64,000 bases of DNA, from contig NZ_ONZI01000001.1 in NCBI RefSeq assembly GCF_900312995.1, positions 682,001 to 746,000 of the forward strand. The letters are read 5' to 3'. Source of the DNA: Kushneria phyllosphaerae (GTDB taxonomy: Bacteria > Pseudomonadota > Gammaproteobacteria > Pseudomonadales > Halomonadaceae). The notes beneath the pieces are model-generated. The model was not told where the DNA came from. It made no database searches and saw only the letters and a program-made list of their open reading frames with translations. Positions 44,581 through 53,571 of the stretch are shown piece by piece (the stretch's first letter is position 1; every line of letters starts with the position of its first letter). A program made the translations under genes and the position numbers.

Positions 44581-45348
44581 ATGCTGATTGTTACCTTTAT
44601 TGCCGCCATGATTGGCTATGCCATCGGCCGGCTGCCCGGGCTCCTGTTCGGGGCCCTTGTGGGCTACGCGCTGGTGCGCTGGCTGCGCGTCAAGCTGATC
44701 GGCAAGCTGGCCGAGCGCCAGACCCGCTTTCTCTCGGCCACCTTCTCTGTGATGGGCGCCATGAGCCGTGCCGATGGCGAGGTGTCCGAGCGTGAGCGTC
44801 AAAGCGCCGAGGCCGTGTTTGACCGGCTGAACCTCAACGGTGAGCAGCGTGAGAAGGCGCGCGCCGATTTCGAGCGTGGCCAGCAGGACCACTTTGATCT
44901 TGAAGGGGAGCTCGCCGGGCTGCGCCAGATTGTCGGGGCGCAGCGCGGGCTGTTGCAGGTCTTTTTCCAAGTACAACTTGTAGCGCTGGCCGCCGATGGC
45001 AAGGTCGAACAATCCGAGCGTGACATGCTGATGCGGGTGGCCAGGGGGCTGGGCTGCTCGCAGGAGGAGCTTTCACGTCTTGAGGCGATGCTCAACGGTG
45101 CTGCCAATGCCGGTGGCACTCAGGAAAGTGCCCAGCCGCTGGAAGAAGCCTATCGAGTGCTGGGAGTGTCAGCTGAAGCCACCGACGCCGAGATCAAGCG
45201 CGCCTATCGCAAGCTGATGAGTCAGAACCATCCCGACAAGCTCGCCGGCAAGGGCATGCCCGACAGCATGCGGCGCATGGCCGAACAGCGTACCAGCGAG
45301 ATCAGCAACGCCTACGAGCGGATCACGCAGGCGCGCGGACAGGGCTGA
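44581..45348 (+). CDS. djlA: Membrane-anchored DnaJ-like chaperone DjlA
   Basis: 255 residues: one N-terminal membrane helix with glycine-rich pattern (FIAAMIGYAIGRLPGLLFGALVGYAL in outline), a TerB-like domain (about 50-170, FSVMGAMSRADGEVSERE), and a C-terminal J domain with the essential HPD in LMSQNHPDKLAGKGMP. It stimulates DnaK at the membrane. ATG 44581 lies 33 bases after dxs; a frame to 44491 would overlap dxs and is rejected. Confidence 0.93.
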   Translation: MLIVTFIAAMIGYAIGRLPGLLFGALVGYALVRWLRVKLIGKLAERQTRFLSATFSVMGAMSRADGEVSERERQSAEAVFDRLNLNGEQREKARADFERGQQDHFDLEGELAGLRQIVGAQRGLLQVFFQVQLVALAADGKVEQSERDMLMRVARGLGCSQEELSRLEAMLNGAANAGGTQESAQPLEEAYRVLGVSAEATDAEIKRAYRKLMSQNHPDKLAGKGMPDSMRRMAEQRTSEISNAYERITQARGQG

Positions 45349-45355
45349 GTCTGGC

Positions 45356-45377
45356 CCCGGCGGCGCCCGCCGCCGGG
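45356..45377. terminator. Terminator between djlA and the thioesterase gene
   Basis: CCCGGCGGCG-CC-CGCCGCCGGG, a perfect 10-bp stem, then AGTTTATT; between convergent genes. Confidence 0.65.
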
Positions 45378-45380
45378 AGT

Positions 45381-45872
45381 TTATTGAGCGCTTTTGGTCT
45401 CTCGGATCTCGCTAAAGCGCTGCTCCATCTCGTGCCGCAGTTCGCGGCGTCTCAGGCCGGATTCAAAGCGCTGGCGCTCAACGTCAGTGGCGGGCTCGAT
45501 CTGCGGCACCTCCACCGATTTCCCATCATCGCCGACGGCCACCATGGTGAAATAGCAGCTGTTGGTATGGCGGACCACGCCGGCGCGGATGTCTTCGGCA
45601 ATCACCTTGATGCCGATTTCCATCGAGGAGCGTCCGGTATAGTTGACCGAGCCCAGAAAGGTGACCAGTTCGCCGACATGGATGGGCTGGCGAAACATGA
45701 CCTGATCCACTGACAGCGTGACCACGTAGTGCCCGGCCCAGCGGCTGGCACAGGCGTAGGCGACCTCATCAAGATATTTCAGCAGTGTGCCGCCGTGGAC
45801 CTTGCCGGAAAAGTTGGCCATGTCCGGGGTCATCAAAACGGTCATGGTGATCTGGTGGCGCGGTGTGTCCAT
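45381..45872 (-). CDS. Acyl-CoA thioesterase, hotdog fold (YciA-like)
   Basis: 163 residues. FSGKVHGGTLLKYLDEVAYACASRWAGHYVVTLSVD in outline carries the GGxxxxxxDE active-site region, with the catalytic Asp in LDE; PIHVGELV and CYFTMVAV complete the fold. It hydrolyses acyl-CoA esters, so it may clear or recycle CoA; chain length unknown. The Arg/Glu-rich C-terminal 35 residues extend past the hotdog core. Confidence 0.9.
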   Translation of the reverse strand: MDTPRHQITMTVLMTPDMANFSGKVHGGTLLKYLDEVAYACASRWAGHYVVTLSVDQVMFRQPIHVGELVTFLGSVNYTGRSSMEIGIKVIAEDIRAGVVRHTNSCYFTMVAVGDDGKSVEVPQIEPATDVERQRFESGLRRRELRHEMEQRFSEIRETKSAQ

Positions 45873-46048
45873 TCCCTCTCTCGCTTCTCATCGTGTTGTT
45901 ATGGTCAGACCTTCGACGTCGAGCATAACCCATCGACCCGGACCTGCGGGTGCTATCGTCATGGCAAATTCGCCCGGGGATGACTAGCATGGCCTCGCCG
46001 CTGTCGATATCGGCTGCGGCGTTCGCCATTCATTCACCGGGGAGTGTC

Positions 46049-47254
46049 ATGAAGGTCACCGAGGCAGGATTTGAGCAACCCACCGCGCGCTATCTATGGC
46101 TGTATGTGCTGATCGTGTGGGTCGGACTCAATCTTCGCCCCTCGATTGCCGCCGTGGGCCCCCTGCTGGATCGGATTCAAAACGAGCTGTCGGTGAGCTA
46201 CACCACGGCTTCCCTTCTGACCACGCTGCCGTTTCTGGCCATGGGGCTGGCCTGTTTTCAGGGCATGCAGCTGATTCGGCGCTGGGATCGACACCGCATC
46301 GTCATGGGATCTCTGACCCTGATCGGGCTGGCCTCGCTGGTACGCCTTGGCGGCGATAGCTTCATGCTGCTGGCCCTTTCGGCGATCGCGATCGGTGCGG
46401 GCATCGCCCTGATCCAGGCGCTGATGCCGGCCCTGATCAAGGTCACGCTGCCCAACACGGTCGAAACCGCCACCGGGCTTTATATCGGCGCCATTATTGG
46501 CGGCGGGGCACTGGCCTCGGGCCTGGCGCCCTGGTTTGCATCGATGGGTGGGTGGCGTCTGGGGCTGGCCGGCTGGGCCATTCTGGTGCCCGTGGCGCTT
46601 TTGCTGTGGCATCGCCTGGGCAGCCAGATGCTCACGCCGGTACCGCGTGAGCGCTCTGCCGAGGCCACACCCCTGTCGCGTATTCCGCGGGCCTGGACGC
46701 TGGCGCTCTTTTTTGGCTTCGGCACGGCCGGCTATGCCTGCGTCATGGCATGGCTTCCACCGTACTATCTGGCGCTGGGCTGGAGTGCCGGGGATGCCGG
46801 GCTGCTGCTGGGCTATGTGACCCTTTTGCAGGTGATCGCCAGCGTCGGTGCGCCCTTTCTGGTGCGCTACAGTCTGGACCGGCGTCGGGCGCTGTATCTG
46901 ACGGTGGGAATGTCCCTGATCGGCTTTATCGGGCTGTGTTTCAAACCCGACGGCGTGGCCTTTGCCGTGCTGTGGGGCACGCTGCTGGGACTGGGCATTG
47001 GCGCGCTCTTTTCGCTCTCCGTGCTGGTGCCGATGGACCATCATCGTGACCCCGCTCGGGTGGGCGATCTTGCCGCCTTCGTGCAGGGGCATGGCTATCT
47101 GGTCGCGGGGGCCGCCACGCTGCTCTCCGGCATGGCGCGTGACATGCTCTCAAGCTTTGCGACCGCCTGGATGGCGCTGGCCGTGCTGTTTGCCGCCATG
47201 CTGGTGATGAGCTGGCGCTTTGATCCGCACTATTATCCGCGCCATATCGACTGA
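46049..47254 (+). CDS. MFS transporter, CynX/NimT type
   Basis: Inner-membrane protein of 401 residues with about 12 helices. The opening VLIVWVGLNLRPSIAAVGPLLDRIQ and later MAWLPPYYLALGWSAGDAGLLLGY are typical of the CynX/NimT cyanate and 2-nitroimidazole transporter group. GGGGAG stands 5 bases before ATG 46049; an in-frame extension to 45950 is not preferred. Substrate unknown. Single gene convergent to ribA. Confidence 0.87.
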   Translation: MKVTEAGFEQPTARYLWLYVLIVWVGLNLRPSIAAVGPLLDRIQNELSVSYTTASLLTTLPFLAMGLACFQGMQLIRRWDRHRIVMGSLTLIGLASLVRLGGDSFMLLALSAIAIGAGIALIQALMPALIKVTLPNTVETATGLYIGAIIGGGALASGLAPWFASMGGWRLGLAGWAILVPVALLLWHRLGSQMLTPVPRERSAEATPLSRIPRAWTLALFFGFGTAGYACVMAWLPPYYLALGWSAGDAGLLLGYVTLLQVIASVGAPFLVRYSLDRRRALYLTVGMSLIGFIGLCFKPDGVAFAVLWGTLLGLGIGALFSLSVLVPMDHHRDPARVGDLAAFVQGHGYLVAGAATLLSGMARDMLSSFATAWMALAVLFAAMLVMSWRFDPHYYPRHID

Positions 47255-47262
47255 TGCATCCT

Positions 47263-47287
47263 CCGGGCGCCTCGACAGGGCGCCCGG
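47263..47287. terminator. Hairpin between convergent MFS and ribA genes
   Basis: CCGGGCGCC-TCGACAG-GGCGCCCGG, 9 perfect base pairs; no T tract. Confidence 0.5.
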
Positions 47288-47304
47288 GGAGTGTCGCGCC
47301 TGAT

Positions 47305-47937
47305 TCAGGGGTGCTCGCGGTCGACGTCACTGGCCGCTTCAAACTCATCGAGTGCCATCATGTGGCCCAGCTTGCCGACCTTGGTCGACAGGTACTGCTC
47401 GTTATGGGCATTGAGCCCGGTGGTGAGCGGTACGCGCTCGCTGATTTCGATGCCGGCCTTTTGCAGGGCGATCACCTTGCGTGGATTGTTGGTCATCAGC
47501 CGCAGTCGGGAGATGCCGAGCTGTTCAAGCATCGGAATGCAGATGTCGTAGCGGCGCATATCGGCTTCAAAGCCCAGCGCTTCGTTGGCCTCGACCGTGT
47601 CGGCACCGCCATCCTGCAGGTGGTAGGCCCGAATCTTGTTCATCAGGCCAATGCCACGACCTTCCTGACGCAGGTACAAAAGGGCGCCGCGGCCCTCTTC
47701 GGCAATGCGCTTGAGCGCAGCCTGCAGCTGATAGCCACAGTCACATCGCATTGAAAAGAGCGCATCACCGGTCAGGCACTCGGAGTGCACGCGGCCGAGT
47801 ACGGGCTCACCATCGGCGACATCGCCCAGCGTGAGGACAACATGATCCTTGCCGGTCTCGTCATCTTCAAAACCATGCATGGTGAACGTGGCCCAGGGCG
47901 TGGGCAGACGGGAGCTGGCAATAAATCTGATCGTCAC
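47305..47937 (-). CDS. ribA: GTP cyclohydrolase II
   Basis: First committed step of riboflavin synthesis; 210 residues, usual length for the stand-alone enzyme. The zinc site is [21 protein letters not shown] in outline with Cys, Cys and Cys; [11 protein letters not shown] and [10 protein letters not shown] are catalytic segments. Translation starts at GTG 47937 behind GAGG. A short hairpin GAGCCAT-TCCG-ATGGCTC lies 23 bases further upstream. No FMN riboswitch fold was seen in the leader. Confidence 0.95.
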   Translation of the reverse strand: MTIRFIASSRLPTPWATFTMHGFEDDETGKDHVVLTLGDVADGEPVLGRVHSECLTGDALFSMRCDCGYQLQAALKRIAEEGRGALLYLRQEGRGIGLMNKIRAYHLQDGGADTVEANEALGFEADMRRYDICIPMLEQLGISRLRLMTNNPRKVIALQKAGIEISERVPLTTGLNAHNEQYLSTKVGKLGHMMALDEFEAASDVDREHP

Positions 47938-48370
47938 AATAACCTCGGTAATAACCAGTGAGCCATTCCGATGGCTCCTGGCAACATCCTATCAGGGGTT
48001 GGCATTTATCGACATTGTTCAAGGGTAGACAAGTGAATGACCAGATTCCCTTTTCGATACGGATGGAAACAAGAGGGGGCAGGGAGCGTGTTCTTGCCAT
48101 CAGTGGTCAGTGCTCATCTGCCTTTTCCATGCAGGACGTCATATCGAAGTCTCTACAGTCTTTCCGGTTTGGATGGCATCGCTTTTTGCAGGCTATCTGA
48201 AAGCGGTTATATGTGTGGTATTGAAGGATTGATGCCAATCTCTAGTGGCAATGCCCGATAAGAGGTGCCGGTTTTAATCAATGCAGACAAGGACATCGAG
48301 TGTGTTTCGTATCGTTTAATGCTAATTCGTTTATTTCTTGAATGGCTGGCATAACGCATGGAGTATGCGA
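47938..48370. other. Intergenic ribA / mscS
   Basis: 433 bases without a supported gene. It holds the ribA leader hairpin at 47960-47977 and a stretch somewhat richer in A and T towards the mscS start. Open frames of 74-80 codons here lack ribosome-binding sites and recognisable products. Confidence 0.4.
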
Positions 48371-49237
48371 ATGACGTTTATTGAACCGCTATATGAAAAG
48401 TCTCAGAGTCTCTGGCTGGGCTTTATTGATCTACTTCCCTTGCTGGTCATCGCCGCTGTTGGCCTTGTCATTACGGGATGTATATCGGTACTTCTGACCT
48501 TTTTGATAAGGAAGTCTTTCAGAACATCGAAGATTCGCCGTTCGCTGCACGATTTATTTATCAGTCTGACCCGAGTGGCCGTGTGGGGAATAGGTTTTTT
48601 GATAGCGACCACGATCATATTTCCCAGCCTTACGCCAGCAAAGCTGCTGACAGTACTGGGACTGGGGTCGGTCGCCGTAGGTCTTGCCTTCAAGGATATT
48701 TTTGAAAATTTTTTTGCTGGCGTTCTCATCATGCTGCGCAAGCCAATGCGTATTAACGATTTTGTAGAATGTGAAGGGGTCAGCGGTCGAGTAGAACAGA
48801 TTACGGTCCGAGAAACCTATCTTCGCAAGACCGATGGTCAGCTCGTATTGGTGCCCAACAGCTTTCTGTTTAAAAATCCTGTTTCCGTGCTAACGGATCT
48901 GGAGACGCGTCGCTACGATCTCGTGGTGGGCGTGGCGTACAGCGAAGATGTCGACAAGGCGCGCCAGGTCATTACCACGGCGCTTGAAGGCGTCGAAGAC
49001 ATTGATCAACAACGCGGCATCGAGGTTTATGCGTGTGAGTTTAATTCCTCATCACTTGATTTTACCGTTCGGTGGTGGGCGCAGTCGCCACCCATTTACA
49101 AGTACAAGAGCAGAGACCGGGTCGTGACGGCCATCAAGCGTGCTCTGGACGAAGCCGGGATCGAAATTCCCTTCCCTTATCGGACACTCACTTTCAAGGA
49201 TCCTTTAACGCTGACCAGTCAGGCTGATGATGAGTGA
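48371..49237 (+). CDS. Small-conductance mechanosensitive channel, MscS family
   Basis: 288 residues. Three membrane helices, the third lining the pore with VLGLGSVAVGLAFKDIFENFFAGVLIML in outline, a glycine/alanine-patterned helix diagnostic of MscS; the cytoplasmic beta domain follows (MRINDFVECEGVSGRVEQITVRETYLR in part, LVPNSFLF). It opens under hypo-osmotic shock to release solutes, important for a halophile. GGAG (48360-48363) sets ATG 48371 as the start, ahead of ATG 48365 and an upstream TTG. Confidence 0.9.
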   Translation: MTFIEPLYEKSQSLWLGFIDLLPLLVIAAVGLVITGCISVLLTFLIRKSFRTSKIRRSLHDLFISLTRVAVWGIGFLIATTIIFPSLTPAKLLTVLGLGSVAVGLAFKDIFENFFAGVLIMLRKPMRINDFVECEGVSGRVEQITVRETYLRKTDGQLVLVPNSFLFKNPVSVLTDLETRRYDLVVGVAYSEDVDKARQVITTALEGVEDIDQQRGIEVYACEFNSSSLDFTVRWWAQSPPIYKYKSRDRVVTAIKRALDEAGIEIPFPYRTLTFKDPLTLTSQADDE

Positions 49238-49277
49238 CGTATCTGACAGGGTACGACCTTCACTCGAATGTCGTCGG

Positions 49278-49321
49278 AGACCCTTCCGGGTCTGCCTTGT
49301 CCGGCACGTCCTGTGCCGGAC
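49278..49321 (+). terminator. Two tandem hairpins after mscS
   Basis: AGACCC-TTCC-GGGTCT (49278-49293) and GTCCGGCAC-GTCCT-GTGCCGGAC (49299-49321) are both perfect. No T tract follows, so the termination role is uncertain. Confidence 0.45.
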
Positions 49322-49451
49322 GCGATGGTCTTCGGTGCTCAATCAGCAGGGGCGGGGGCACAAAGTGATGTCCATCGATGGGACATGCCCTGTCACACGG
49401 TTGTCTGCGCTACAATGAAGCGACATTTTGCTGTCGGATGATCTTGTCTGC

Positions 49452-50516
49452 ATGACTCTCAAAAATGATCGCTTTTTGCGCGCGCTGGCGCGCCAGGACG
49501 TTGACCGTACACCGGTCTGGATGATGCGCCAGGCCGGCCGCTACCTGCCCGAATATCTCAGGGTTCGAAAGCAGGCGGGCAGCTTCATGGACCTGTGTCG
49601 CAACCGCGACATGGCCTGTGAGGTCACCCTGCAGCCGCTGGAGCGTTTTGATCTGGACGCGGCCATCCTGTTTTCCGACATCCTCACCATTCCCGATGCG
49701 ATGGATCTGGGGCTTTACTTTGTGCAGGGCGAAGGGCCGATGTTCAAGCGCCCGGTGCGCGATGCGGCCGCCATCAACGCGCTCAAGGCCCCCGATGCCG
49801 ATCGTGATCTTGACTATGTCATGAACGCCGTCTCGACGATTCGTCGCGAACTTAATGGCCGCGTGCCGCTGATCGGCTTTTCGGGCAGCCCCTGGACGCT
49901 GGCCACCTACATGGTGGAGGGTGGCCCCAGCAAGGACTTTAGACACGTCAAGGGTCTGCTCTACGGCGACCCCGCCGCGCTGCACCAGCTGCTGGACACG
50001 CTGGCCACGGCCGTGACCGACTATCTCAACGCCCAGATTCGTGCCGGTGCTCAGGCCGTGCAGATCTTTGATACCTGGGGTGGGGCGCTCTCAACACCGG
50101 CCTACAAGGCCTTCTCGCTGGCCTACATGGAAAAGATCGTGCGAGGTCTGATTCGTGAGCATGACGGCCGCCGCGTGCCGGTGATTGTCTTTACCAAAAA
50201 CGGCGGTCAGTGGCTTGAAAGCATCGCCGACATCGGTGCCGACGGCGTCGGACTGGACTGGACCACCGAAATGAGCGATGCCCGCGCCCGCGTGGGCGAC
50301 AGGGTCGCCCTGCAGGGCAATCTTGACCCCTCGGCGCTGTTCGGGTCACCGAAGGTCATTCGTGATGAGGTGGCGCGCATTCTGGAAAGCTATGGCCCCG
50401 GCAATGGCCACGTGTTCAATCTGGGGCACGGTATTTCCCAGTTCACGCCGATCGAGAATGTGCAGGTCTTTATCGAGGCACTCCATGAACTCAGCCCCCA
50501 GTACCATCTCGGATAG
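49452..50516 (+). CDS. hemE: Uroporphyrinogen decarboxylase
   Basis: Decarboxylates the four acetate groups of uroporphyrinogen III in heme synthesis; 354 residues, the usual length. N-terminal [18 protein letters not shown] is the hallmark with its two Arg; catalytic Asp in [29 protein letters not shown] and [16 protein letters not shown] are conserved. The start ATG 49452 follows homologues rather than the in-frame codon at 49428. The next gene overlaps its end by 32 bases. Confidence 0.97.
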   Translation: MTLKNDRFLRALARQDVDRTPVWMMRQAGRYLPEYLRVRKQAGSFMDLCRNRDMACEVTLQPLERFDLDAAILFSDILTIPDAMDLGLYFVQGEGPMFKRPVRDAAAINALKAPDADRDLDYVMNAVSTIRRELNGRVPLIGFSGSPWTLATYMVEGGPSKDFRHVKGLLYGDPAALHQLLDTLATAVTDYLNAQIRAGAQAVQIFDTWGGALSTPAYKAFSLAYMEKIVRGLIREHDGRRVPVIVFTKNGGQWLESIADIGADGVGLDWTTEMSDARARVGDRVALQGNLDPSALFGSPKVIRDEVARILESYGPGNGHVFNLGHGISQFTPIENVQVFIEALHELSPQYHLG

Positions 50517-51003
50517 CACCACCGCGAGTAACCACGACGCGCGCCCCACTGACCCGGACTGGCCGGGTCAGCTGGTGGTCTTTGACGGCGATTGTCCGCT
50601 GTGCCGCCGTTCGGTGCATGCCATCGTGGCCCACGAAGCGCAGCCCATCACGGGCCTGGTGACCCTTCAGTCCGCCCTGGGCCATCGGCTGGGCGCGCAT
50701 TTCGGTGAGGATGCCAATGATCTGGACAGCATGTGGCTGGTCCGTGACGGCGAGCTTTATCGTGACAGTGACGGGCTCTGGCGCACGGCGCAGTCGCTGA
50801 AGGCACCCTGGTCGGCCGCCGCCGGCCTGCGCTGGTTGCCCGTATCCCTGCGTGACGGCGCCTACCAGCTGGTCGGACGCTATCGTAAACAGCTGGCCAC
50901 CGACCCGGGCATGAAGGGGGACGTGCAATCACGACTGCTCACCTCACTGACCCGCGGGCAGTGTGAGCGCCTTTCACTGCCAGACGCGCTGGCCGACACC
51001 TGA
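50485..51003 (+). CDS. DCC-family thiol-disulfide protein (DUF393)
   Basis: 172 residues of the DUF393 family, named after the motif here seen as [17 protein letters not shown]: a thioredoxin-like CxxC preceded by Asp. Its substrate is unknown. GAGG stands 6 bases before ATG 50485, which lies inside the end of hemE in another frame, so it is coupled to hemE. A strong terminator follows. Confidence 0.82.
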   Translation: MNSAPSTISDSTTASNHDARPTDPDWPGQLVVFDGDCPLCRRSVHAIVAHEAQPITGLVTLQSALGHRLGAHFGEDANDLDSMWLVRDGELYRDSDGLWRTAQSLKAPWSAAAGLRWLPVSLRDGAYQLVGRYRKQLATDPGMKGDVQSRLLTSLTRGQCERLSLPDALADT

Positions 51004-51127
51004 TATTGCCATCCGGCCTCATTATGGTGCGCCGCTGTGGGCACCGGCGCCATATTGGGGCCATTCGGGCAGCGGTCAGGGCGTAGTACGGATATCAAGT
51101 GTCCTGAAGGCCTCTCCTTTCTCCTTG

Positions 51128-51155
51128 AAAAACAGCGCCGTGGCGCTGTTTTTTT
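51128..51155 (+). terminator. Terminator after the DUF393 gene
   Basis: AAAAACAGCGCC-GT-GGCGCTGTTTTT, a perfect 12-bp stem with a T tract to 51155. It separates hemE-DUF393 from aapJ and lies just ahead of the aapJ promoter. Confidence 0.88.
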
Positions 51156-51161
51156 ACATTC

Positions 51162-51177
51162 TGGAACACTCCTTGCA
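51162..51177 (+). promoter_or_regulatory. Sigma-54-like promoter of aapJQMP
   Basis: TGGAACACTCCTTGCA matches the -24/-12 consensus TGGCACN5TTGCA at 10 of 11 fixed positions, with exactly 10 bases between GG and GC. The start codon of aapJ is 66 bases downstream. Nitrogen control by NtrC would fit an amino-acid transporter, but no clear NtrC site was seen upstream. Confidence 0.6.
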
Positions 51178-51243
51178 ATACCGTCATGGACGTCGCGGGC
51201 CTATGCCATCGCGTCGCATCATTCAACAACCCGGAGTGTTGCA

Positions 51244-52284
51244 ATGAACATGACAACAAAAAAGCCATGGACCTGGGCGAGTGCGGCAGGATTGGCGCTG
51301 CTGGCCACACTGGGGCCGTCGACCTCTTTTGCAGCCACGCTTGATGATGTGAAAAGCCGCGGCCAGCTGCGCTGCGGGGTCAGCGATGGCCTGGCCGGAT
51401 TCTCCTCTCCCAATGCTCAGGGGCAGTGGCAGGGTATTGATGTCGATTTCTGTCGCGCCGTAGCCGCGGCCGTGTTCGGTGATCCCGACAAGGTGAGCTT
51501 TGCCGCGCTGACGGCCAAGGAGCGCTTTACCGCGCTACAGTCCGGTGAGGTCGATCTGCTCTCGCGTAACTCGACCTGGACGGCCTCGCGGGATAACGCG
51601 ATGGGTCTGACCTTTGCCGGCGTCACTTTCTATGACGGTCAGGGCATGATGGTGCGCAAGGACCTGGGGGTCTCGAGTGCGAAGGAGCTCGATGGTGCTT
51701 CGGTCTGTGTCATCTCCGGGACCACCACTGAACTTAATCTGGCGGACTATTTTCGCGCCAATGACATGGATTACAACGGCGTCAGCTTTGATGAGACCGA
51801 TCAGTCGGCGGCCGGTTTTGACAGCGGGCGCTGCGATGTCCTGACCTCGGATTCTTCCCAGCTGGCCGCGCTGAGGCTCCAGCTTGCCGACCCGGAAAGT
51901 GCTGTGATTCTGCCCGAGCGCATTTCCAAGGAGCCGCTGGGGCCTGCGGTGCGCCAGGGTGACGAGCAGTGGATGAAGGTGGTGCGCTGGACGCTCTACG
52001 CCATGCTCAATGCTGAAGAATCCGGTATCAACAGCGACAACATCGACGAGATGCGCGACAGCCCCAAAACGCCGGATGATGCGCGCCTGCTGGGCCGCGA
52101 CGGCAACTTTGGCGAGCAGATGGGACTTTCCAATGATTGGGCTTATAACATCATCAAGGGCGTGGGCAACTACGGCGAAATCTTTGAGCGCAATGTCGGC
52201 ATGGATTCGCCGCTGACCCTTGAGCGGGGCGAAAACGCGCTGTGGAACGATGGCGGACTGCAATACGGGATGCCGGTGCGATAG
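51244..52284 (+). CDS. aapJ: General L-amino-acid ABC transporter, binding protein
   Basis: Periplasmic solute-binding protein of 346 residues with a signal peptide (MNMTTKKPWTWASAAGLALL ... SFAA). The family-3 opening TLDDVKSRGQLRCGVSDGLAGFSSPNAQGQWQGIDVDF in outline and LSRNSTWTASRDNAMGLTFAGVTFYDGQGM mark the AapJ/BztA group. GGAG stands 7 bases before ATG 51244. First gene of aapJQMP, which takes up many L-amino acids. Confidence 0.94.
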   Translation: MNMTTKKPWTWASAAGLALLATLGPSTSFAATLDDVKSRGQLRCGVSDGLAGFSSPNAQGQWQGIDVDFCRAVAAAVFGDPDKVSFAALTAKERFTALQSGEVDLLSRNSTWTASRDNAMGLTFAGVTFYDGQGMMVRKDLGVSSAKELDGASVCVISGTTTELNLADYFRANDMDYNGVSFDETDQSAAGFDSGRCDVLTSDSSQLAALRLQLADPESAVILPERISKEPLGPAVRQGDEQWMKVVRWTLYAMLNAEESGINSDNIDEMRDSPKTPDDARLLGRDGNFGEQMGLSNDWAYNIIKGVGNYGEIFERNVGMDSPLTLERGENALWNDGGLQYGMPVR

Positions 52285-52376
52285 AGCACCAGTGACGCGC
52301 GCCATTCGGCGCGCGCTGTCCCTGATGCGGGGTCGGTCGCAGGGGCCGGCCATCATGCCACTGGAGAATACTGCTC

Positions 52377-53570
52377 ATGTTGCGTCCCTCCGTTTCCATC
52401 CCGCGCCGCGGTCGCGGGCCGCTTTGGCGTGACCCGGCGGTGCGGGCCCTTTTCTTTCAGGTGATGTTGCTGGCGATGGTGCTGGGTGCCATCGGTTTTT
52501 TAATCCACAACACCATGACGAACCTGGACGCCCGGGGCATTCGCACCGGGTTTGAATTTCTTGATCATCGGGCCGGCTTTCCTGTTTCCCAGACCCTGAT
52601 CGACTATTCCAGCAACACCAGTACCTATGGGCGCACCTTTCTGGTCGGACTGGCCAATACGCTGCTGGTCTCCGCACTTGGGATTGTCGCCGCCACGATC
52701 ATCGGATTTCTGGTCGGCCTGGCAAGGCTCTCGCCCAACTGGCTGCTGGCGCGGCTGGCCGGGGTCTACGTCGAGATCTTTCGCAATATTCCGCTGCTGT
52801 TACAGATCCTGTTCTGGTACTTCGCGGTGCTGCGCACCCTGCCCTCGCCGCGTCAGAGCCTCTCGCTGCTGGACAGTTTTTACCTCAACGTGCGCGGACT
52901 GATCATGCCGGCCCCCGAGGCGCAGGCCGGCTTCATGGCAACACCGCTGGCTCTGGCCGCAGCGGTGGTGGGTGTGATCGCGCTGGCGATCATCGCGCGT
53001 CGGCGCCAGGCAGCGACCGGACAGCAGTGGCCGGTATTGCCCCTGAGTCTTTTGCTGTTGATCGGTTTGCCGCTGGCAACGTTCTGGATGACCGGTGCGC
53101 CGCTTGAGTGGTCGACCCCTGAGCTTTCCGGCTTCAATTTTCGCGGCGGCATGCAGGTGTTGCCGGAGCTGGTGGCGCTGTGGCTGGCGCTTTCCATCTA
53201 TACCGCGGCCTTTATTGCCGAGATCGTTCGCTCGGGCATTCAGTCGGTGCCGCACGGTCAGACCGAGGCGGCGCGCTCGTTGTCGCTGCCCGGTAGACTG
53301 ACCATGCGCCGGATCGTCATTCCCCAGGCCATGCGGGTGATGGTGCCGCAGGTGACCAGCCAGTATCTCAATTTGATCAAGAACTCATCATTGGCCACGG
53401 CCATTGGTTATCCCGATCTGGTCGCGGTCTTTGCCGGCACCACGCTTAATCAGACCGGGCAGGCCATCGAGGTCATGACCATGACGATGCTGGTCTATCT
53501 GAGCATCTCGCTGATCGTGTCGGCGCTGATGAATCTCTACAACGCGCGCATGTCGCTCAAGGAGCGTTGA
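52377..53570 (+). CDS. aapQ: General L-amino-acid ABC transporter, permease 1
   Basis: Permease of 397 residues with about eight helices; much longer than common HisMQ permeases, as AapQ is. The EAA loop is QTEAARSLSLPGRLTMRRIVIPQAMRVMVP in outline, which contacts the ATPase. A large segment between the first helices (LDARGIRTGFEFLDHRAGF) is typical of AapQ/BztB. The start is ATG 52377, 92 bases after aapJ. Confidence 0.92.
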   Translation: MLRPSVSIPRRGRGPLWRDPAVRALFFQVMLLAMVLGAIGFLIHNTMTNLDARGIRTGFEFLDHRAGFPVSQTLIDYSSNTSTYGRTFLVGLANTLLVSALGIVAATIIGFLVGLARLSPNWLLARLAGVYVEIFRNIPLLLQILFWYFAVLRTLPSPRQSLSLLDSFYLNVRGLIMPAPEAQAGFMATPLALAAAVVGVIALAIIARRRQAATGQQWPVLPLSLLLLIGLPLATFWMTGAPLEWSTPELSGFNFRGGMQVLPELVALWLALSIYTAAFIAEIVRSGIQSVPHGQTEAARSLSLPGRLTMRRIVIPQAMRVMVPQVTSQYLNLIKNSSLATAIGYPDLVAVFAGTTLNQTGQAIEVMTMTMLVYLSISLIVSALMNLYNARMSLKER

Positions 53571-53571
53571 G

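Noticed and set aside
46094..47092. 332-codon open frame opposite the CynX-type transporter
   Set aside because: Antisense of a membrane protein gene; Gln/Arg/His-rich and hydrophilic throughout, no domain.
47938..48060. FMN riboswitch in the ribA leader
   Set aside because: None of the conserved RFN helices or the AGGGT and GGGGT-type segments could be found; only a small hairpin is present.
51026..51047. GGTGC-N10-GCACC upstream of aapJ as an NtrC site
   Set aside because: NtrC sites have the halves in the opposite order (GCACC ... GGTGC); kept out as a feature.
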